DNA of 53,733 nucleotides from Deltaproteobacteria bacterium (GCA_019307945.1 JAFDIS010000015.1:1-53733), one strand, 5' to 3'. Positions 9,119 through 18,093 are shown, numbered from the stretch's first letter. Program-made: numbers and translations. The notes: generated by a model from the letters alone, not told the origin.

Positions 9119-9139
9119 GGGGCGGTTCGCGCCCGCCCC
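9119..9139. repeat. REP-like palindrome (GGGGCGG / CCGCCCC)
   Basis: A perfect 7-bp inverted repeat, GGGGCGG at 9119-9125 and CCGCCCC at 9133-9139, encloses the loop TTCGCGC. It lies about 30 bases before the membrane protein gene. It resembles the short GC-rich palindromes scattered between genes in many environmental bacterial genomes. There is no T-run after it on the plus strand, so it is a poor intrinsic terminator. Confidence 0.5.
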
Positions 9140-9170
9140 ATAAAATTCAAAAGTCTCAATTTGTGGACAT

Positions 9171-10670
9171 GTGCCGGTGGCGAAGAAGAGCGCAACAAAT
9201 CATTCCGTGAGATCTCAGAAAGGGATGCATGGGTGGTTCCCGAGTCTCTCTGACGAATCGAGGGGAAACTTTCTTCTTTGGAGTGTGCTTGTCTACGGAG
9301 CACGTTGGTTTGATGCACTTGCCTTCCAGGTCCTCGGCAAGCCCGTGGCACTCTGTTTCTTTCACCACTCCAGACGGGTTTTCTGGCTTTTTCTTCTCGC
9401 TGGCGCCTGCTGGATCGTCAAAAGAAAACGGCTCTGTACAAGCCTTTGGTTTCTTCCGGTTCCGGTCAGCTTCGTACTGGTGGAGGCATACCACGACGCC
9501 TACAACCAAGGATTCGCTTTCTGGAATGTGCTGCGGCACGTGATCGGGATCAAGATGATTTCTTCCACGCTGGCGGGGTTTGCGCTGATATGCTTTTTTG
9601 AACTCCACCGAGACGAGGTCACAGGGGACAGGTTCCGCCGGTCCCTCAGTGCTGTGATCAGCGTGAAGGCGCTGATCTTGATGGCCATAGCTGGTTTAGG
9701 GGCTGTTGATGTCCTTCATTTGGGCAATGAACATATCTACAATTACAGCCAGGCTTACGAGTCCTTGACGGTTTTATTCCTCCTGTTATTCTTTCCTCCT
9801 GAGGGAGGAAATGTTTTCCAAAGAGTCCTTTTTGTACTCAACTCCGTGAGCATCCTGTTTTTTGAATGCAGGGGAGCTTCGGTAACGTTTCTCCTTCTGT
9901 TCATGGTCTATTGCCTGGGGAGGATTTTTCGTGCCAACGGCTTTGAGAGGAATCGGACCTTGATCCCTGCGGCGACAATGGCTCTCTTTACCGCTATCCA
10001 CTGCCTTGGGGTCAACCCTATCGGTGTCACGGTGATGGAAAGAGTCCATCAGGGAGAACGCTTCTCCAGCGTCATGAAAGAACATGTGGACTGGGAGGTG
10101 AGGAAACGAACGTTTTCCCGGGTCTTCCAATTTGAGTGGAGAAGCAGTCCAGTTTCTGCCCCCGGATTCTCCGACGGGCGGGATGGGCATTCGGATGAGT
10201 CGAACCCACCGACCCTGCAAAGAGGAGAAGGAAGCAAAGAATGTGAATCGGTGGCGTTAGCCGAACGATATCTGACGCCCGCAGAGAGCAGGGCCGAAAG
10301 CGCGCGGAACCGGGTGGGCGTGATGGTAGAGGCCCTGCGTGCGTTTGTTTCCAGTCCCATTTTCGGGGTGGGGTGCGATAGGGCCTACGGGTTGAAGGTG
10401 GGAGACGACGGCCTTCATTCCTATTTGTCGCTGGTTCTTGCCGCTTTTGGGTTGTGTGGGCTAGTCCCATTGGGGGGCTTCTTCGTGCTCCAAGGGGTCA
10501 AGACGTTAAAGGAAGGGGCCGGTCTCCTGTTGACGGTTGCCAGCATTGGATATCTGCTGGCGGTGATGATGTTTAACAATGAGTTCCTTTGGTGGTACCC
10601 GCTGGTCCTCATTTGGACGATGAATTGGCAGAAGCCCCCCGAGGGACAAGTAGGATGGAGGACGATTTAG
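9171..10670 (+). CDS. O-antigen ligase/polymerase-like (Wzy/WaaL type) membrane protein
   Basis: The product (499 residues) is a multi-spanning inner-membrane protein with about ten hydrophobic segments and one large polar loop around residues 295-390. The block after the loop, RNRVGVMVEALRAF then FGVGCDRAYG and LHSYLSLVLAAFGLCGLVPL, matches the pattern of the Wzy_C/O-antigen ligase family. There a periplasmic loop with conserved Arg and His transfers or polymerises undecaprenyl-linked glycans. Only one such protein is seen here, so sequence alone cannot tell a polymerase from a ligase. The GTG at 9171 has no visible ribosome-binding site; the in-frame ATG at 9225 follows AGAAAGGG but with almost no spacing, so the start is open. 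It lies between glycosyltransferase genes. Confidence 0.83.
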   Translation: MPVAKKSATNHSVRSQKGMHGWFPSLSDESRGNFLLWSVLVYGARWFDALAFQVLGKPVALCFFHHSRRVFWLFLLAGACWIVKRKRLCTSLWFLPVPVSFVLVEAYHDAYNQGFAFWNVLRHVIGIKMISSTLAGFALICFFELHRDEVTGDRFRRSLSAVISVKALILMAIAGLGAVDVLHLGNEHIYNYSQAYESLTVLFLLLFFPPEGGNVFQRVLFVLNSVSILFFECRGASVTFLLLFMVYCLGRIFRANGFERNRTLIPAATMALFTAIHCLGVNPIGVTVMERVHQGERFSSVMKEHVDWEVRKRTFSRVFQFEWRSSPVSAPGFSDGRDGHSDESNPPTLQRGEGSKECESVALAERYLTPAESRAESARNRVGVMVEALRAFVSSPIFGVGCDRAYGLKVGDDGLHSYLSLVLAAFGLCGLVPLGGFFVLQGVKTLKEGAGLLLTVASIGYLLAVMMFNNEFLWWYPLVLIWTMNWQKPPEGQVGWRTI

Positions 10671-10817
10671 TAGGTGTGTGGGGACGGGGCCTTCGGTCAG
10701 GGCTGCGGATGATTCGCCTGGGTGCATTTTTTTACTCCGCGGGGAGGGCCTGGCGACAGGCCGAATGGGGCAACATGGAGGGCGGTACATTCCTGCAACA
10801 AAAGGGTCTGTGGATAC

Positions 10818-11987
10818 GTGTCCGGGAAAATCCATAAAATCGCTTACCTTTCCAATTCCAAGATCCCGTCCGCAGAGGCCAATGCAGTGCATGTGGTCAA
10901 GATGTGCGCAGCGTTCACTGCCTTGGGCCTGGAAGTCTCTCTTTTTGCGCGGAAGCCCCGGCTATCTTCATCGGAAATCGGAGAGTTTTACGGAGTGCAG
11001 GCTTCCTTTGAGACGGTCTATTGCCCATGGCCTCGACTCCGCGGCCTTGGTGGATGGATTTATGGAAGGGCCGTTCAAAGAGAATTGGCGCGCAGGGCGG
11101 CACCGGATTTGATCTACGCGAGGGATCTTTACAGCCTCTGGTTTGCGAGTCGCGATGGGGTTCCTTTCATATACGAGGCCCACCAGCCACCCGCCACGGT
11201 TTTTCACCGCCGCTTGCTTGGGAAGATATTGTCCCGGTCCGGATTCGTGGCTCTTGTCGTGATCTCCAGGCGCCTTGGGCAAATTCTGACAGGAATTTAT
11301 CCTGGACTTCCGAAGGAAGCTCTTGTGGTGGCACCGGATGGCGCTGACGAAGTCGACATGGGGGCCGTCGTCCTTGAAAGGTTGCTTCCCGGTCGCTCCA
11401 AGGCCTTACGGGTGGGCTATGCGGGGAGCTTCACCGCAGGCAGGGGGATCGGCCTCTTGTTGCGGGTCGCGGGATCGTTGCCAAGGGTTGATTTCCATCT
11501 GTTCGGGGGCCCCGATTACCCGGTTAAGGGCTACCAACGGCGGGCGGAGCACCATGAAAACGTCCATTTTCACGGATTCGTCCCACATGCAGTCTTGAAC
11601 GGTTACCTGGCACAGATGGATGTCCTGGTGGCACCCTATCAACCGCGTGTGACGTTGAAAGGGAATCGGGGCGATAATTCCGGATGGATGTCGCCCTTGA
11701 AAATTTTCGAGTACATGGCCGTGGGAAAAGCGATCGTTTGTTCCGATCTTCCGGTGATCCGCGAGGTCCTGTCCGACGGAGACAATGCGCTTCTGTGCCC
11801 CCCCCGGGATGAGACGGCCTGGGCGGAGGCGATTCGTTTCCTGGGCGAGAATCCGGACATCAGAAGGCGACTGGGAACCAAAGCAAGGGCCATTCACGCC
11901 GCCCGCTTCACGTGGCGGCAACGGTGCAGGAAGGTCCTGAGCGTCGCAGCGGAAAGGAGAGACAGGAGCGGAAATGGCCCCGATTAG
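10818..11987 (+). CDS. GT4-family glycosyltransferase
   Basis: I place the start at GTG 10818 because residues before it (from an ATG at 10722) look non-coding and the family fold begins at KIAYLSNSKIPSAEANAVHVVKMC. That gives 389 residues. Key blocks are LVVISRRL, VGYAGSFTAGRGIGLLL, FHLFGG, the donor-site SGWMSPLKIFEYMAVGKAIV and SDLPVIREVL. It belongs to the same subfamily as the transferase at 6158, so the two probably add sugars in the same glycan. Its end overlaps the next glycosyltransferase start by 14 bases, which indicates translational coupling. Donor and acceptor are unknown. Confidence 0.92.
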   Translation: MSGKIHKIAYLSNSKIPSAEANAVHVVKMCAAFTALGLEVSLFARKPRLSSSEIGEFYGVQASFETVYCPWPRLRGLGGWIYGRAVQRELARRAAPDLIYARDLYSLWFASRDGVPFIYEAHQPPATVFHRRLLGKILSRSGFVALVVISRRLGQILTGIYPGLPKEALVVAPDGADEVDMGAVVLERLLPGRSKALRVGYAGSFTAGRGIGLLLRVAGSLPRVDFHLFGGPDYPVKGYQRRAEHHENVHFHGFVPHAVLNGYLAQMDVLVAPYQPRVTLKGNRGDNSGWMSPLKIFEYMAVGKAIVCSDLPVIREVLSDGDNALLCPPRDETAWAEAIRFLGENPDIRRRLGTKARAIHAARFTWRQRCRKVLSVAAERRDRSGNGPD

Positions 11988-13206
11988 GATCCTCCATATC
12001 ATTACGAGCACGGATGCTGGGGGATCCGAGATGATGCTCGAAAAACTCTGCTGTCGAATGCGTCGAGACCGCTTTCAGCAGACTGTGCTTTCCTTGAAAA
12101 GAGTAGGCAGTGTCGGGCGAAGGCTTCAGGACACAGGGGTTCCGGTTCATTCGTTGGGCTTGTCCGGCGTAGTGATCAATCCAAGGGCATTCCTAGAGGC
12201 CGTGAAACTCGTGCGGTTGCTTCGGCCGCACATCATTCAGACCTGGTTGTATCACGCGGACTTTTTCGGGCTCCTCATTTCATGGGTCGTGCCAGGGGTG
12301 AGGATGGTTTGGAATATCCGTTGCGCACAGATGGAGCTGTCCCACTACCCGTTTCATACGAGGCTAACCCGCTGGTCCTGCAGGTGGCTGTCCCGGCACG
12401 CCGACGCCATACTTACCAACTCCATCGCCGCGCGGGATTATCATTTCTCGCTGGGATACACAAGATATAAATGGGTCGTGATCGAGAACGGCTTCGACCT
12501 GGATGTCTTCAGACCGGACGAATCAGCGAAATACGTGCTATCGGAGAGGTTGGGCGTCGAGGTGGATGGCCCTCTTATCGGAATGATCGCACGGTTCGAC
12601 CCGATGAAGGATCATCGGACGTTTGTTCAGACCGCCGCCAAAGTCCTCGAAAAAGAGCCGGAAGCCTACTTCCTTCTTGCCGGTAGGGGTTGTGAACCGG
12701 AAAATCGGGTTCTGCTCAGGATGCTGCCTGCGCATCTGCGGAGCCGATTCCATCTCCTGGGGGAACGGCAGGATCTGTCCCTCATCAACGCGGCCCTGGA
12801 TGTGGCTGTCTTGTGTTCGCGGGGCGAGAGCTTTCCAAACGCCGTCGGGGAGGCCATGGCCTGTGGCGTTCCGTGCGTGGTATCGGACGTGGGGGATGCG
12901 GCCCGCCTTGTGGGGGAAACAGGTATTGTCGTGCCGGCAAGGGATCCCGAGGCCTTCAGTGCCGGGATCATGCGTATCCTGGGACTGGAAAATGGGGCCA
13001 GAAGGGGTCTCGGATTGCGTGCGCGCCGAAGGATTCAGGAATGCTTCGAGATCGGAGCCATCTCCAGGCGATACGAGTTGTTCTACAGCGCGTTGATGTC
13101 ACTGGGGACTGGGCCAGGCGCTCGGGGAAACCAGGCCCTGCGGGGGAGGAATTCGAGAGAAGAGCCAGCAAGGGGGCAGCCTACTTTCGTCCTTGAAAAT
13201 CGGTAG
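11974..13206 (+). CDS. GT4-family glycosyltransferase
   Basis: The ATG at 11974 follows an AGGAG site by five bases and overlaps the end of the previous gene. The 410-residue protein has the N-terminal loop TSTDAGGSEMMLEKL, with the GG-E acceptor motif common in GT4 enzymes. The donor half follows with IARFDPMKDHRTFVQTAA, LLAGRG, FHLLGER and SRGESFPNAVGEAMACGVPCVVSDVGDA, in which the two glutamates form the EX7E-like signature. It is a different GT4 subgroup from the two others in this locus. The last 40 residues are a polar, Arg/Glu/Gly-rich tail without family features. It acts at the cytoplasmic face of the inner membrane on a lipid-linked glycan. Its sugar specificity is not visible. Confidence 0.93.
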   Translation: MAPIRILHIITSTDAGGSEMMLEKLCCRMRRDRFQQTVLSLKRVGSVGRRLQDTGVPVHSLGLSGVVINPRAFLEAVKLVRLLRPHIIQTWLYHADFFGLLISWVVPGVRMVWNIRCAQMELSHYPFHTRLTRWSCRWLSRHADAILTNSIAARDYHFSLGYTRYKWVVIENGFDLDVFRPDESAKYVLSERLGVEVDGPLIGMIARFDPMKDHRTFVQTAAKVLEKEPEAYFLLAGRGCEPENRVLLRMLPAHLRSRFHLLGERQDLSLINAALDVAVLCSRGESFPNAVGEAMACGVPCVVSDVGDAARLVGETGIVVPARDPEAFSAGIMRILGLENGARRGLGLRARRRIQECFEIGAISRRYELFYSALMSLGTGPGARGNQALRGRNSREEPARGQPTFVLENR

Positions 13207-13436
13207 GTCCCGCCCGGTTGACCTGTGACGGGAAGGTGCAATCTCCCAAGGGGCCAACGTCTGGGGGTGCCGGCTTGTGCTTTGTTGGTTAAGGACCAGA
13301 CTCCATGCCAAAATCGTACTTAAGCCGGGCGAAGACGCTTCGATGCCGGTCTTCTCTGCGGGATGGCCCGCCGGGAACGGCGCGCCGGTAGCGATGTCAA
13401 GAGGATAAGTCTTAGATCGGGAGTGGAACAGGCAAG
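13207..13436 (+). other. Intergenic stretch of 230 bp, nothing recognised
   Basis: No gene, clear promoter or terminator is visible between the glycosyltransferase and the radical SAM gene. The stretch is GC-rich, with scattered G runs. Confidence 0.5.
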
Positions 13437-14819
13437 ATGCGCAAGACGCGGTTCAAGAAAATCCTTCTTATCCAGCCGATGCATGAGAAACAGAAGAAGG
13501 CAGTCAGGACTTCAATCAATTTTCCTTGGGGCCTGGCCTCTCTTGCGACCTGTTACCGTAAGGCCGGATTCGAAGTGGAGATACTAGACGGGCAGGCCTT
13601 GCAGCTTTCTAAGGAAGAAATCCTGGCGCAAATCGCTCCACTGGATTTTGATGTCGCCGGAATCAGTGCATTTTCCACCCAGTATCCGGCTGTCAAGCTC
13701 ATTGCCGAACACATCAAGAAGCGCAGGAAAGTCCCCGTCATTACGGGGGGGGCCCTGGCCACCTATCAGGCCGAGATGGTCTTGAGGACTACCAGGGTAG
13801 ATATCTGTGTCATCGGAGAAGGTGAAATTTCCGGGATAGAGATCTTGAGATCATGGAATGACCTTGGAAAAGTCAAAGGCATTGCTTTCAAGCAGGACGG
13901 AAGGGTCTTCTTCACCCCGCCACAGGATCGGTTCATTGATTTGGACGAACTGCCACTTCCGGATTTTTGCCTCTTCGACGTAGAGAAGTATTTGAGACAG
14001 CAGAATGCGTATGCCAGAAAACAGAATCCCGGCATTCCTGCCATGGCGGTCATTACCTCCCGAGGATGCCCTTACAGTTGCAGGTTTTGCTCCAAGTCGA
14101 GCCAGCACTTCAGGAGCATGTCCCCGAAGAAGATCTATGAAATGCTCGAAGCGTTGAAACGTGAGTTCCACATAGAGGAGGTCTCTTTCGGCGACGAACT
14201 CTTTCTTTTCAGTAAGTCCAGGTTCAGAGAGTTGACGCCACTACTGGCGTCCTTGAATATTCCTTGGGGTGGGCAGGCCCGGGTCAACCTCATGGACAAA
14301 GAATTTCTCGAAATGATCAAAAGGGCGGGATGTGTCGGCCTCGGCTATGGTATCGAGTCCGGAAGCCAGAGGATCCTTGACAATATGAATAAGAAAATCA
14401 CCGTGGCCCAGATTGAGTTCGCCATGAAATACACGACGAAACTGAAGATCCCCATTAAGGTCCAATTGATCTTCGGCTACCCGGGAGAGGATGAGACCAC
14501 GGTTCAGGAAACCATCGATTTGTTCAAGAGGGTCGATCATCCGGGACGCCGTTTCAACGTGATTACCCCGATCCCCGGATCCAAGCTCTACGATGATTGT
14601 GTCAGGAAAGGCTTGATCAAAGATGAGCCCGGCTATCTCGCCGCAATCGAGAAGAGTTTCGGCGTGGGCAGGGTGCACGTGAACTTCACGCAGTGGCCGG
14701 ACGATGAAATCTATCCACGGAAACGGGAGGCGGAAGAAAAGATGATGAAGAACTACTATGGCAAGAAGATCGCAAGACGCGCGTTTTACGCAGTTTCCAA
14801 GGCACTCGGAAGGCTTTGA
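13437..14819 (+). CDS. B12-binding-domain radical SAM protein
   Basis: This 460-residue protein has two domains. Residues 1-150 form a cobalamin-binding-like Rossmann domain (KILLIQPMHE, NFPWGLASLATCYRKAGFEVEILDGQA, VDICVIGEGE). It has no DxHxxG lower-ligand motif, as is usual for class B radical SAM enzymes. Residues about 200-420 form the radical SAM barrel with the cluster motif RGCPYSCRFC (CX3CX2C), followed by FGDELFLF and GYGIESGSQRILDNMNK. Such enzymes methylate unactivated carbons or rearrange carbon skeletons. In a glycan locus the substrate may be a lipid carrier or a sugar, but this is inference. It starts at ATG 13437. A methyltransferase follows 118 bp downstream. Confidence 0.92.
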   Translation: MRKTRFKKILLIQPMHEKQKKAVRTSINFPWGLASLATCYRKAGFEVEILDGQALQLSKEEILAQIAPLDFDVAGISAFSTQYPAVKLIAEHIKKRRKVPVITGGALATYQAEMVLRTTRVDICVIGEGEISGIEILRSWNDLGKVKGIAFKQDGRVFFTPPQDRFIDLDELPLPDFCLFDVEKYLRQQNAYARKQNPGIPAMAVITSRGCPYSCRFCSKSSQHFRSMSPKKIYEMLEALKREFHIEEVSFGDELFLFSKSRFRELTPLLASLNIPWGGQARVNLMDKEFLEMIKRAGCVGLGYGIESGSQRILDNMNKKITVAQIEFAMKYTTKLKIPIKVQLIFGYPGEDETTVQETIDLFKRVDHPGRRFNVITPIPGSKLYDDCVRKGLIKDEPGYLAAIEKSFGVGRVHVNFTQWPDDEIYPRKREAEEKMMKNYYGKKIARRAFYAVSKALGRL

Positions 14820-14937
14820 CAGGGACCTGCTTGAAGCTGTCGACAGGTCGCCCTATTTTCATGGCCGGTCTAGGGTCGAAGCAAAGGTCAACAAGATGCT
14901 CAATCGGTGGCCTTAAAGAGACTTAGGGAGGCTTCCG

Positions 14938-15822
14938 TTGACCGGTCTTGAAAGGGATAGATGGGTGATCCCTTTTCGCTCTTCCGGTGAATTCCTGTCC
15001 TGGTGGTTGGAAAGCCCCCGGCTGCAGATCCCCGCACAACATACCTTTTCTCGCTACTACGGGAGCTACACGCGTCATTTCAGCGGGTACCTGGAAAGGG
15101 TCTGGTCCGCCCGTCACTGGGAATTGGAAAAGGAAATCGAGAAGTTCCTGCGACTGCGTTCCTCGGTCAGGGTGCTCGACTTGGGATGCGGAACGGGTAG
15201 CGTGGCCCTCTATGTGGCCGGAAAATATCGGCCTCACTGCCATGTCTTGGGCGTAGACATCAAGGAAGACCGGCTCGCCTGCGCCAACGAGAGAAAGGAT
15301 GTCCTGGAGGGGCTCTTGAGATCTGAAGTGACCTGCCGTTTTCTGAACGCAAACCTTTTTGAACTTGAACCCGGCCATCCCTTTGATCTCGTTTACCTGG
15401 AGGAGACCTTTCACCACCTGGAACCCAGGAGCCAAGTTTTCGGCGCATTGGGAAAGATCCTGGCCCCGGACGGAAAAGTGATCATCAGTGAGACGAACGC
15501 GGCCAATCCTCTGGTCCTGATTCGGGTTCTTGCCCAACGGGGAACCCGCAGTGTTTCCTGTATCACAGACGCCACGGGGAAAGCGGTCCCGTACGGAAAT
15601 GAGCGGGTGCTGGGCGCGGGGGCTCTGATCCGAGCATTTGAGCGGAACGGATTCAAGACCCTTTCCCTTAGGCATTTCCGGGCCTTTGGGGCCGGCAGGG
15701 GCTTTCTGGGGAAAAAGGATCGATTGCTGGAAAGGCTGGACGGCGCAGTGGGGAGGCTCGGCTGCATTTCCAGGGTGTTGACTGTCCACTACAATGCCGT
15801 CTTCGGCAGGGGGGGACTTTGA
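14938..15822 (+). CDS. Class I SAM-dependent methyltransferase
   Basis: The TTG at 14938 is preceded by GGGAGG at 14926-14931, which supports this start. The 294-residue protein carries motif I VLDLGCGTGSVALYVAG near residue 78, an acidic motif II in VLGVDIKEDRL, FDLVYLEETFHHLEP as motif IV, and GKVIISETNAANP after it, so it is a complete Rossmann-type methyltransferase. The rest is all-alpha and gives no clear substrate. Together with the B12 radical SAM protein before it and the AsnB-type amidotransferase after it, it probably belongs to decoration of the glycan or its lipid carrier. Context carries that guess. Confidence 0.88.
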   Translation: MTGLERDRWVIPFRSSGEFLSWWLESPRLQIPAQHTFSRYYGSYTRHFSGYLERVWSARHWELEKEIEKFLRLRSSVRVLDLGCGTGSVALYVAGKYRPHCHVLGVDIKEDRLACANERKDVLEGLLRSEVTCRFLNANLFELEPGHPFDLVYLEETFHHLEPRSQVFGALGKILAPDGKVIISETNAANPLVLIRVLAQRGTRSVSCITDATGKAVPYGNERVLGAGALIRAFERNGFKTLSLRHFRAFGAGRGFLGKKDRLLERLDGAVGRLGCISRVLTVHYNAVFGRGGL

Positions 15823-15851
15823 GGAGGCCACTGCTGGCTCCGCAGGAAGAA

Positions 15852-16061
15852 ATGCCAATGAATCCCCTCAAGCGGGATCTGCGAGAAACTTTTTTGAAGT
15901 CCCTCTCACTCCTGAGTTTTCGAGCGCCTGGCATCTGGCGCAAACTAGGTAGGAATTCGTTTGATTTGGGCGGGATTAGATGGAGGTTCATTTCTCGTCG
16001 CTCGATCTCCGGATCGATGCAGGATCTGGTTTTCTCGAGGGATCGAACATGTGCGGCCTAG
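15852..16061 (+). CDS. Possible small basic protein, doubtful
   Basis: An ATG at 15852 preceded by AGGAAG opens a 69-residue frame that ends inside the start of asnB (13-base overlap). The product is basic (KRDLRETFLKSLSLLSF), with no domain I recognise. It fills the otherwise empty 226-bp gap, and the overlap would allow coupling, but it may simply be leader sequence of asnB. Confidence 0.25.
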   Translation: MPMNPLKRDLRETFLKSLSLLSFRAPGIWRKLGRNSFDLGGIRWRFISRRSISGSMQDLVFSRDRTCAA

Positions 16062-17983
16062 TAGGCTTTTTCAGCCCGAAATACTACGAGGTCTTGAGCG
16101 CTGATCTTCCCCTGGCGGTAGAGGCGCTCAAACACAGGGGTCCTGATGACTCCGGTTTTTTCCTGGATTCTTCCGCAGGCGTGGGATTGGGACATAGAAG
16201 GCTTTCTGTCATTGACCCCACCCCAAAGGGCCGCCAGCCAATGGCTTCCGAGGACGCGCGCATCCAGGTAGTTTACAATGGGGAGATTTACAATTTCAGG
16301 GAGTTGCGCAGCTCGCTGGAGGCAAGAGGGCACCGTTTTCGGAGTAAAACGGACACCGAAGTGGTGTTGCGTGCTTACCAGGAATGGGGGATCGGAGCGC
16401 CGGAGCACTTCACCGGGATGTTCTCGTTTGGGATATGGGACGGCAACCGAAGGCGGCTGTTTTTGGCGAGGGACCGCCTCGGGGTCAAACCCCTTTATTA
16501 TTATTACAGAGACAATTGCATGCTGTTTGCCTCTGAACTGAAGGGGCTCATGAGTTTCCGTCACTATCGCAGGGAGGTCGATATCCAGGCCCTGGCGCAG
16601 TACCTGCAATACCAATATGTCCCCTCTCCATGGACCATTTTTCGGTACACCCGAAAACTGGAGCCGGGCCATTGCCTGTTGTTGAAAGGCGGAAATCTGA
16701 AGGTTTGGCAATACTGGGATCTTTCAGTGGGCAAGTGGGCTGATGGTGGCTCCAATGAACGAAGTGAGTATGATTTCCTGGAAGAGCTAGACGAGGTTTT
16801 GTCGAGATCTGTCTCTGGGATGTTGGTGAGTGATGTGCCGCTGGGTGCCCTCCTGAGTGGGGGTATCGACTCATCCGTTATTGTTTCGCTCATGTGCAGG
16901 GCGAGCCACAAAACTGTGAAAACCTATACTGTGGGATTTCGGGACCAGGAGTATGACGAAGCGCCACACGCTTCAAAGGTCGCCAACTACTTGGGGACCG
17001 ATCATCGAGCGCTCTATGTTTCATCGAAAAAGGCCTTGGACATCATCCCCGAGATCCCAGATATCTATGATGAACCATTTGCTGACAGCTCGGCCATACC
17101 CACCTGCCTGCTCAGCAGCCTTGCGCGGTCGAGCGTGACGGTCGCACTTTCGGGTGACGGGGGTGACGAGCTCTTCGGAGGGTACCTGCGTTATTGGGCA
17201 ACCGCGGCCATGGCGGGTTATTGCGAGCGGCTGCCCCGACTTTTCCGCCTAGCAGTGGCCAGGCTTATGCGAAGGATCCCGGCGAAGAAGGCCGAAGAGG
17301 TCAATTTCCTTGCACGAAAGATTCTGCCTCCATCGCTGCATTTCAAGAACTTCGGTGACAAGTGGGAAAAGGCAATCCGCCAGTTGGGAAGAGAGGGGCT
17401 GGAATCTCTTTATCGGGCCACCATCACCCTCTGGGATGCGGATGAGATCATGGGGATTTTGGGGCGCAAACCAGCCTCGGGTCGTTTCGAAAGGCTCTTT
17501 AGCGAGACGGAGACCCTTCCGGTGATTTCCAGGCTCATGAGGGTGGATCAACTCACCTACCTGCCCGACGCCATGCTCACCAAGGTGGATCGAGCGAGCA
17601 TGGCCTGTGGTTTGGAGGTCCGGGTGCCGCTTCTGGATCACCGTGTCGTGGAATTCGCTGCCGGGATCCCTGAAGACCTGAAGGTCCGGGACGGCCGGGG
17701 GAAATACCTTCTCAGAAAGCTCCTTGCGCGGTTCGTGCCCCCGAAGCTCTTCGACCGGACGAAAATGGGTTTCGCCCTCCCGTTAGAGCCGTGGCTTCGA
17801 ACAGATCTCAAGCCTCTTCTTAGGGACTACCTTTCAGCCGAACGTCTGGAGAAAGAGGGGCTGTTCGATACCAGGCCGGTGCACAGGATGTTGCGGGAGC
17901 ATTTTTCCGGGCGGGCCAACCACCACCATCGCCTTTGGGCCCTCCTGGTCTGGGAGATGTGGCGGGAGCGGTGGTTGACATGA
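16049..17983 (+). CDS. asnB: Asparagine synthetase (glutamine-hydrolysing) type amidotransferase
   Basis: The start is the ATG at 16049, seven bases after a GAGGGAT site, because it exposes the catalytic Cys as residue 2 (MCGLVGFF). The product is 644 residues. The N-terminal Ntn glutaminase domain includes the NGEIYNF block. The C-terminal ATP-pyrophosphatase domain has the P-loop LLSGGIDSSV near residue 270 and GDGGDELFGGY. The enzyme transfers ammonia from glutamine to an adenylated carboxylate. The canonical product is asparagine, but members of this length inside O-antigen or exopolysaccharide clusters often amidate a uronic acid on the glycan. This location favours the second role. No key residue is missing. 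Confidence 0.93.
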   Translation: MCGLVGFFSPKYYEVLSADLPLAVEALKHRGPDDSGFFLDSSAGVGLGHRRLSVIDPTPKGRQPMASEDARIQVVYNGEIYNFRELRSSLEARGHRFRSKTDTEVVLRAYQEWGIGAPEHFTGMFSFGIWDGNRRRLFLARDRLGVKPLYYYYRDNCMLFASELKGLMSFRHYRREVDIQALAQYLQYQYVPSPWTIFRYTRKLEPGHCLLLKGGNLKVWQYWDLSVGKWADGGSNERSEYDFLEELDEVLSRSVSGMLVSDVPLGALLSGGIDSSVIVSLMCRASHKTVKTYTVGFRDQEYDEAPHASKVANYLGTDHRALYVSSKKALDIIPEIPDIYDEPFADSSAIPTCLLSSLARSSVTVALSGDGGDELFGGYLRYWATAAMAGYCERLPRLFRLAVARLMRRIPAKKAEEVNFLARKILPPSLHFKNFGDKWEKAIRQLGREGLESLYRATITLWDADEIMGILGRKPASGRFERLFSETETLPVISRLMRVDQLTYLPDAMLTKVDRASMACGLEVRVPLLDHRVVEFAAGIPEDLKVRDGRGKYLLRKLLARFVPPKLFDRTKMGFALPLEPWLRTDLKPLLRDYLSAERLEKEGLFDTRPVHRMLREHFSGRANHHHRLWALLVWEMWRERWLT

Positions 17984-18011
17984 GTCCCTGTGCGGTCAGG
18001 AGGGCGGTTTC

Positions 18012-18040
18012 TTGAGCCTTGCGGGGAAACCTGCTAGGAT
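18012..18040 (+). promoter_or_regulatory. Candidate sigma-70-type promoter of lptF
   Basis: TTGAGC at 18012-18017 and TAGGAT at 18035-18040 are separated by 17 bases (four of six matches each). The pair lies 54 bp before the lptF start, in the gap after asnB. It would separate the export genes from the glycan genes. Confidence 0.45.
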
Positions 18041-18093
18041 GCGGACCCCGGCGTAGGTCGGAATGGTTGTTCAGCGAGGAGGCTTGAGGCCCT

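Noticed and set aside
14758-14916. 52-codon frame overlapping the end of the radical SAM gene
   Set aside because: No ribosome-binding site, no family match, and the codons overlap a certain gene in another frame. It may be a relic of a lost gene, but the evidence is too thin.
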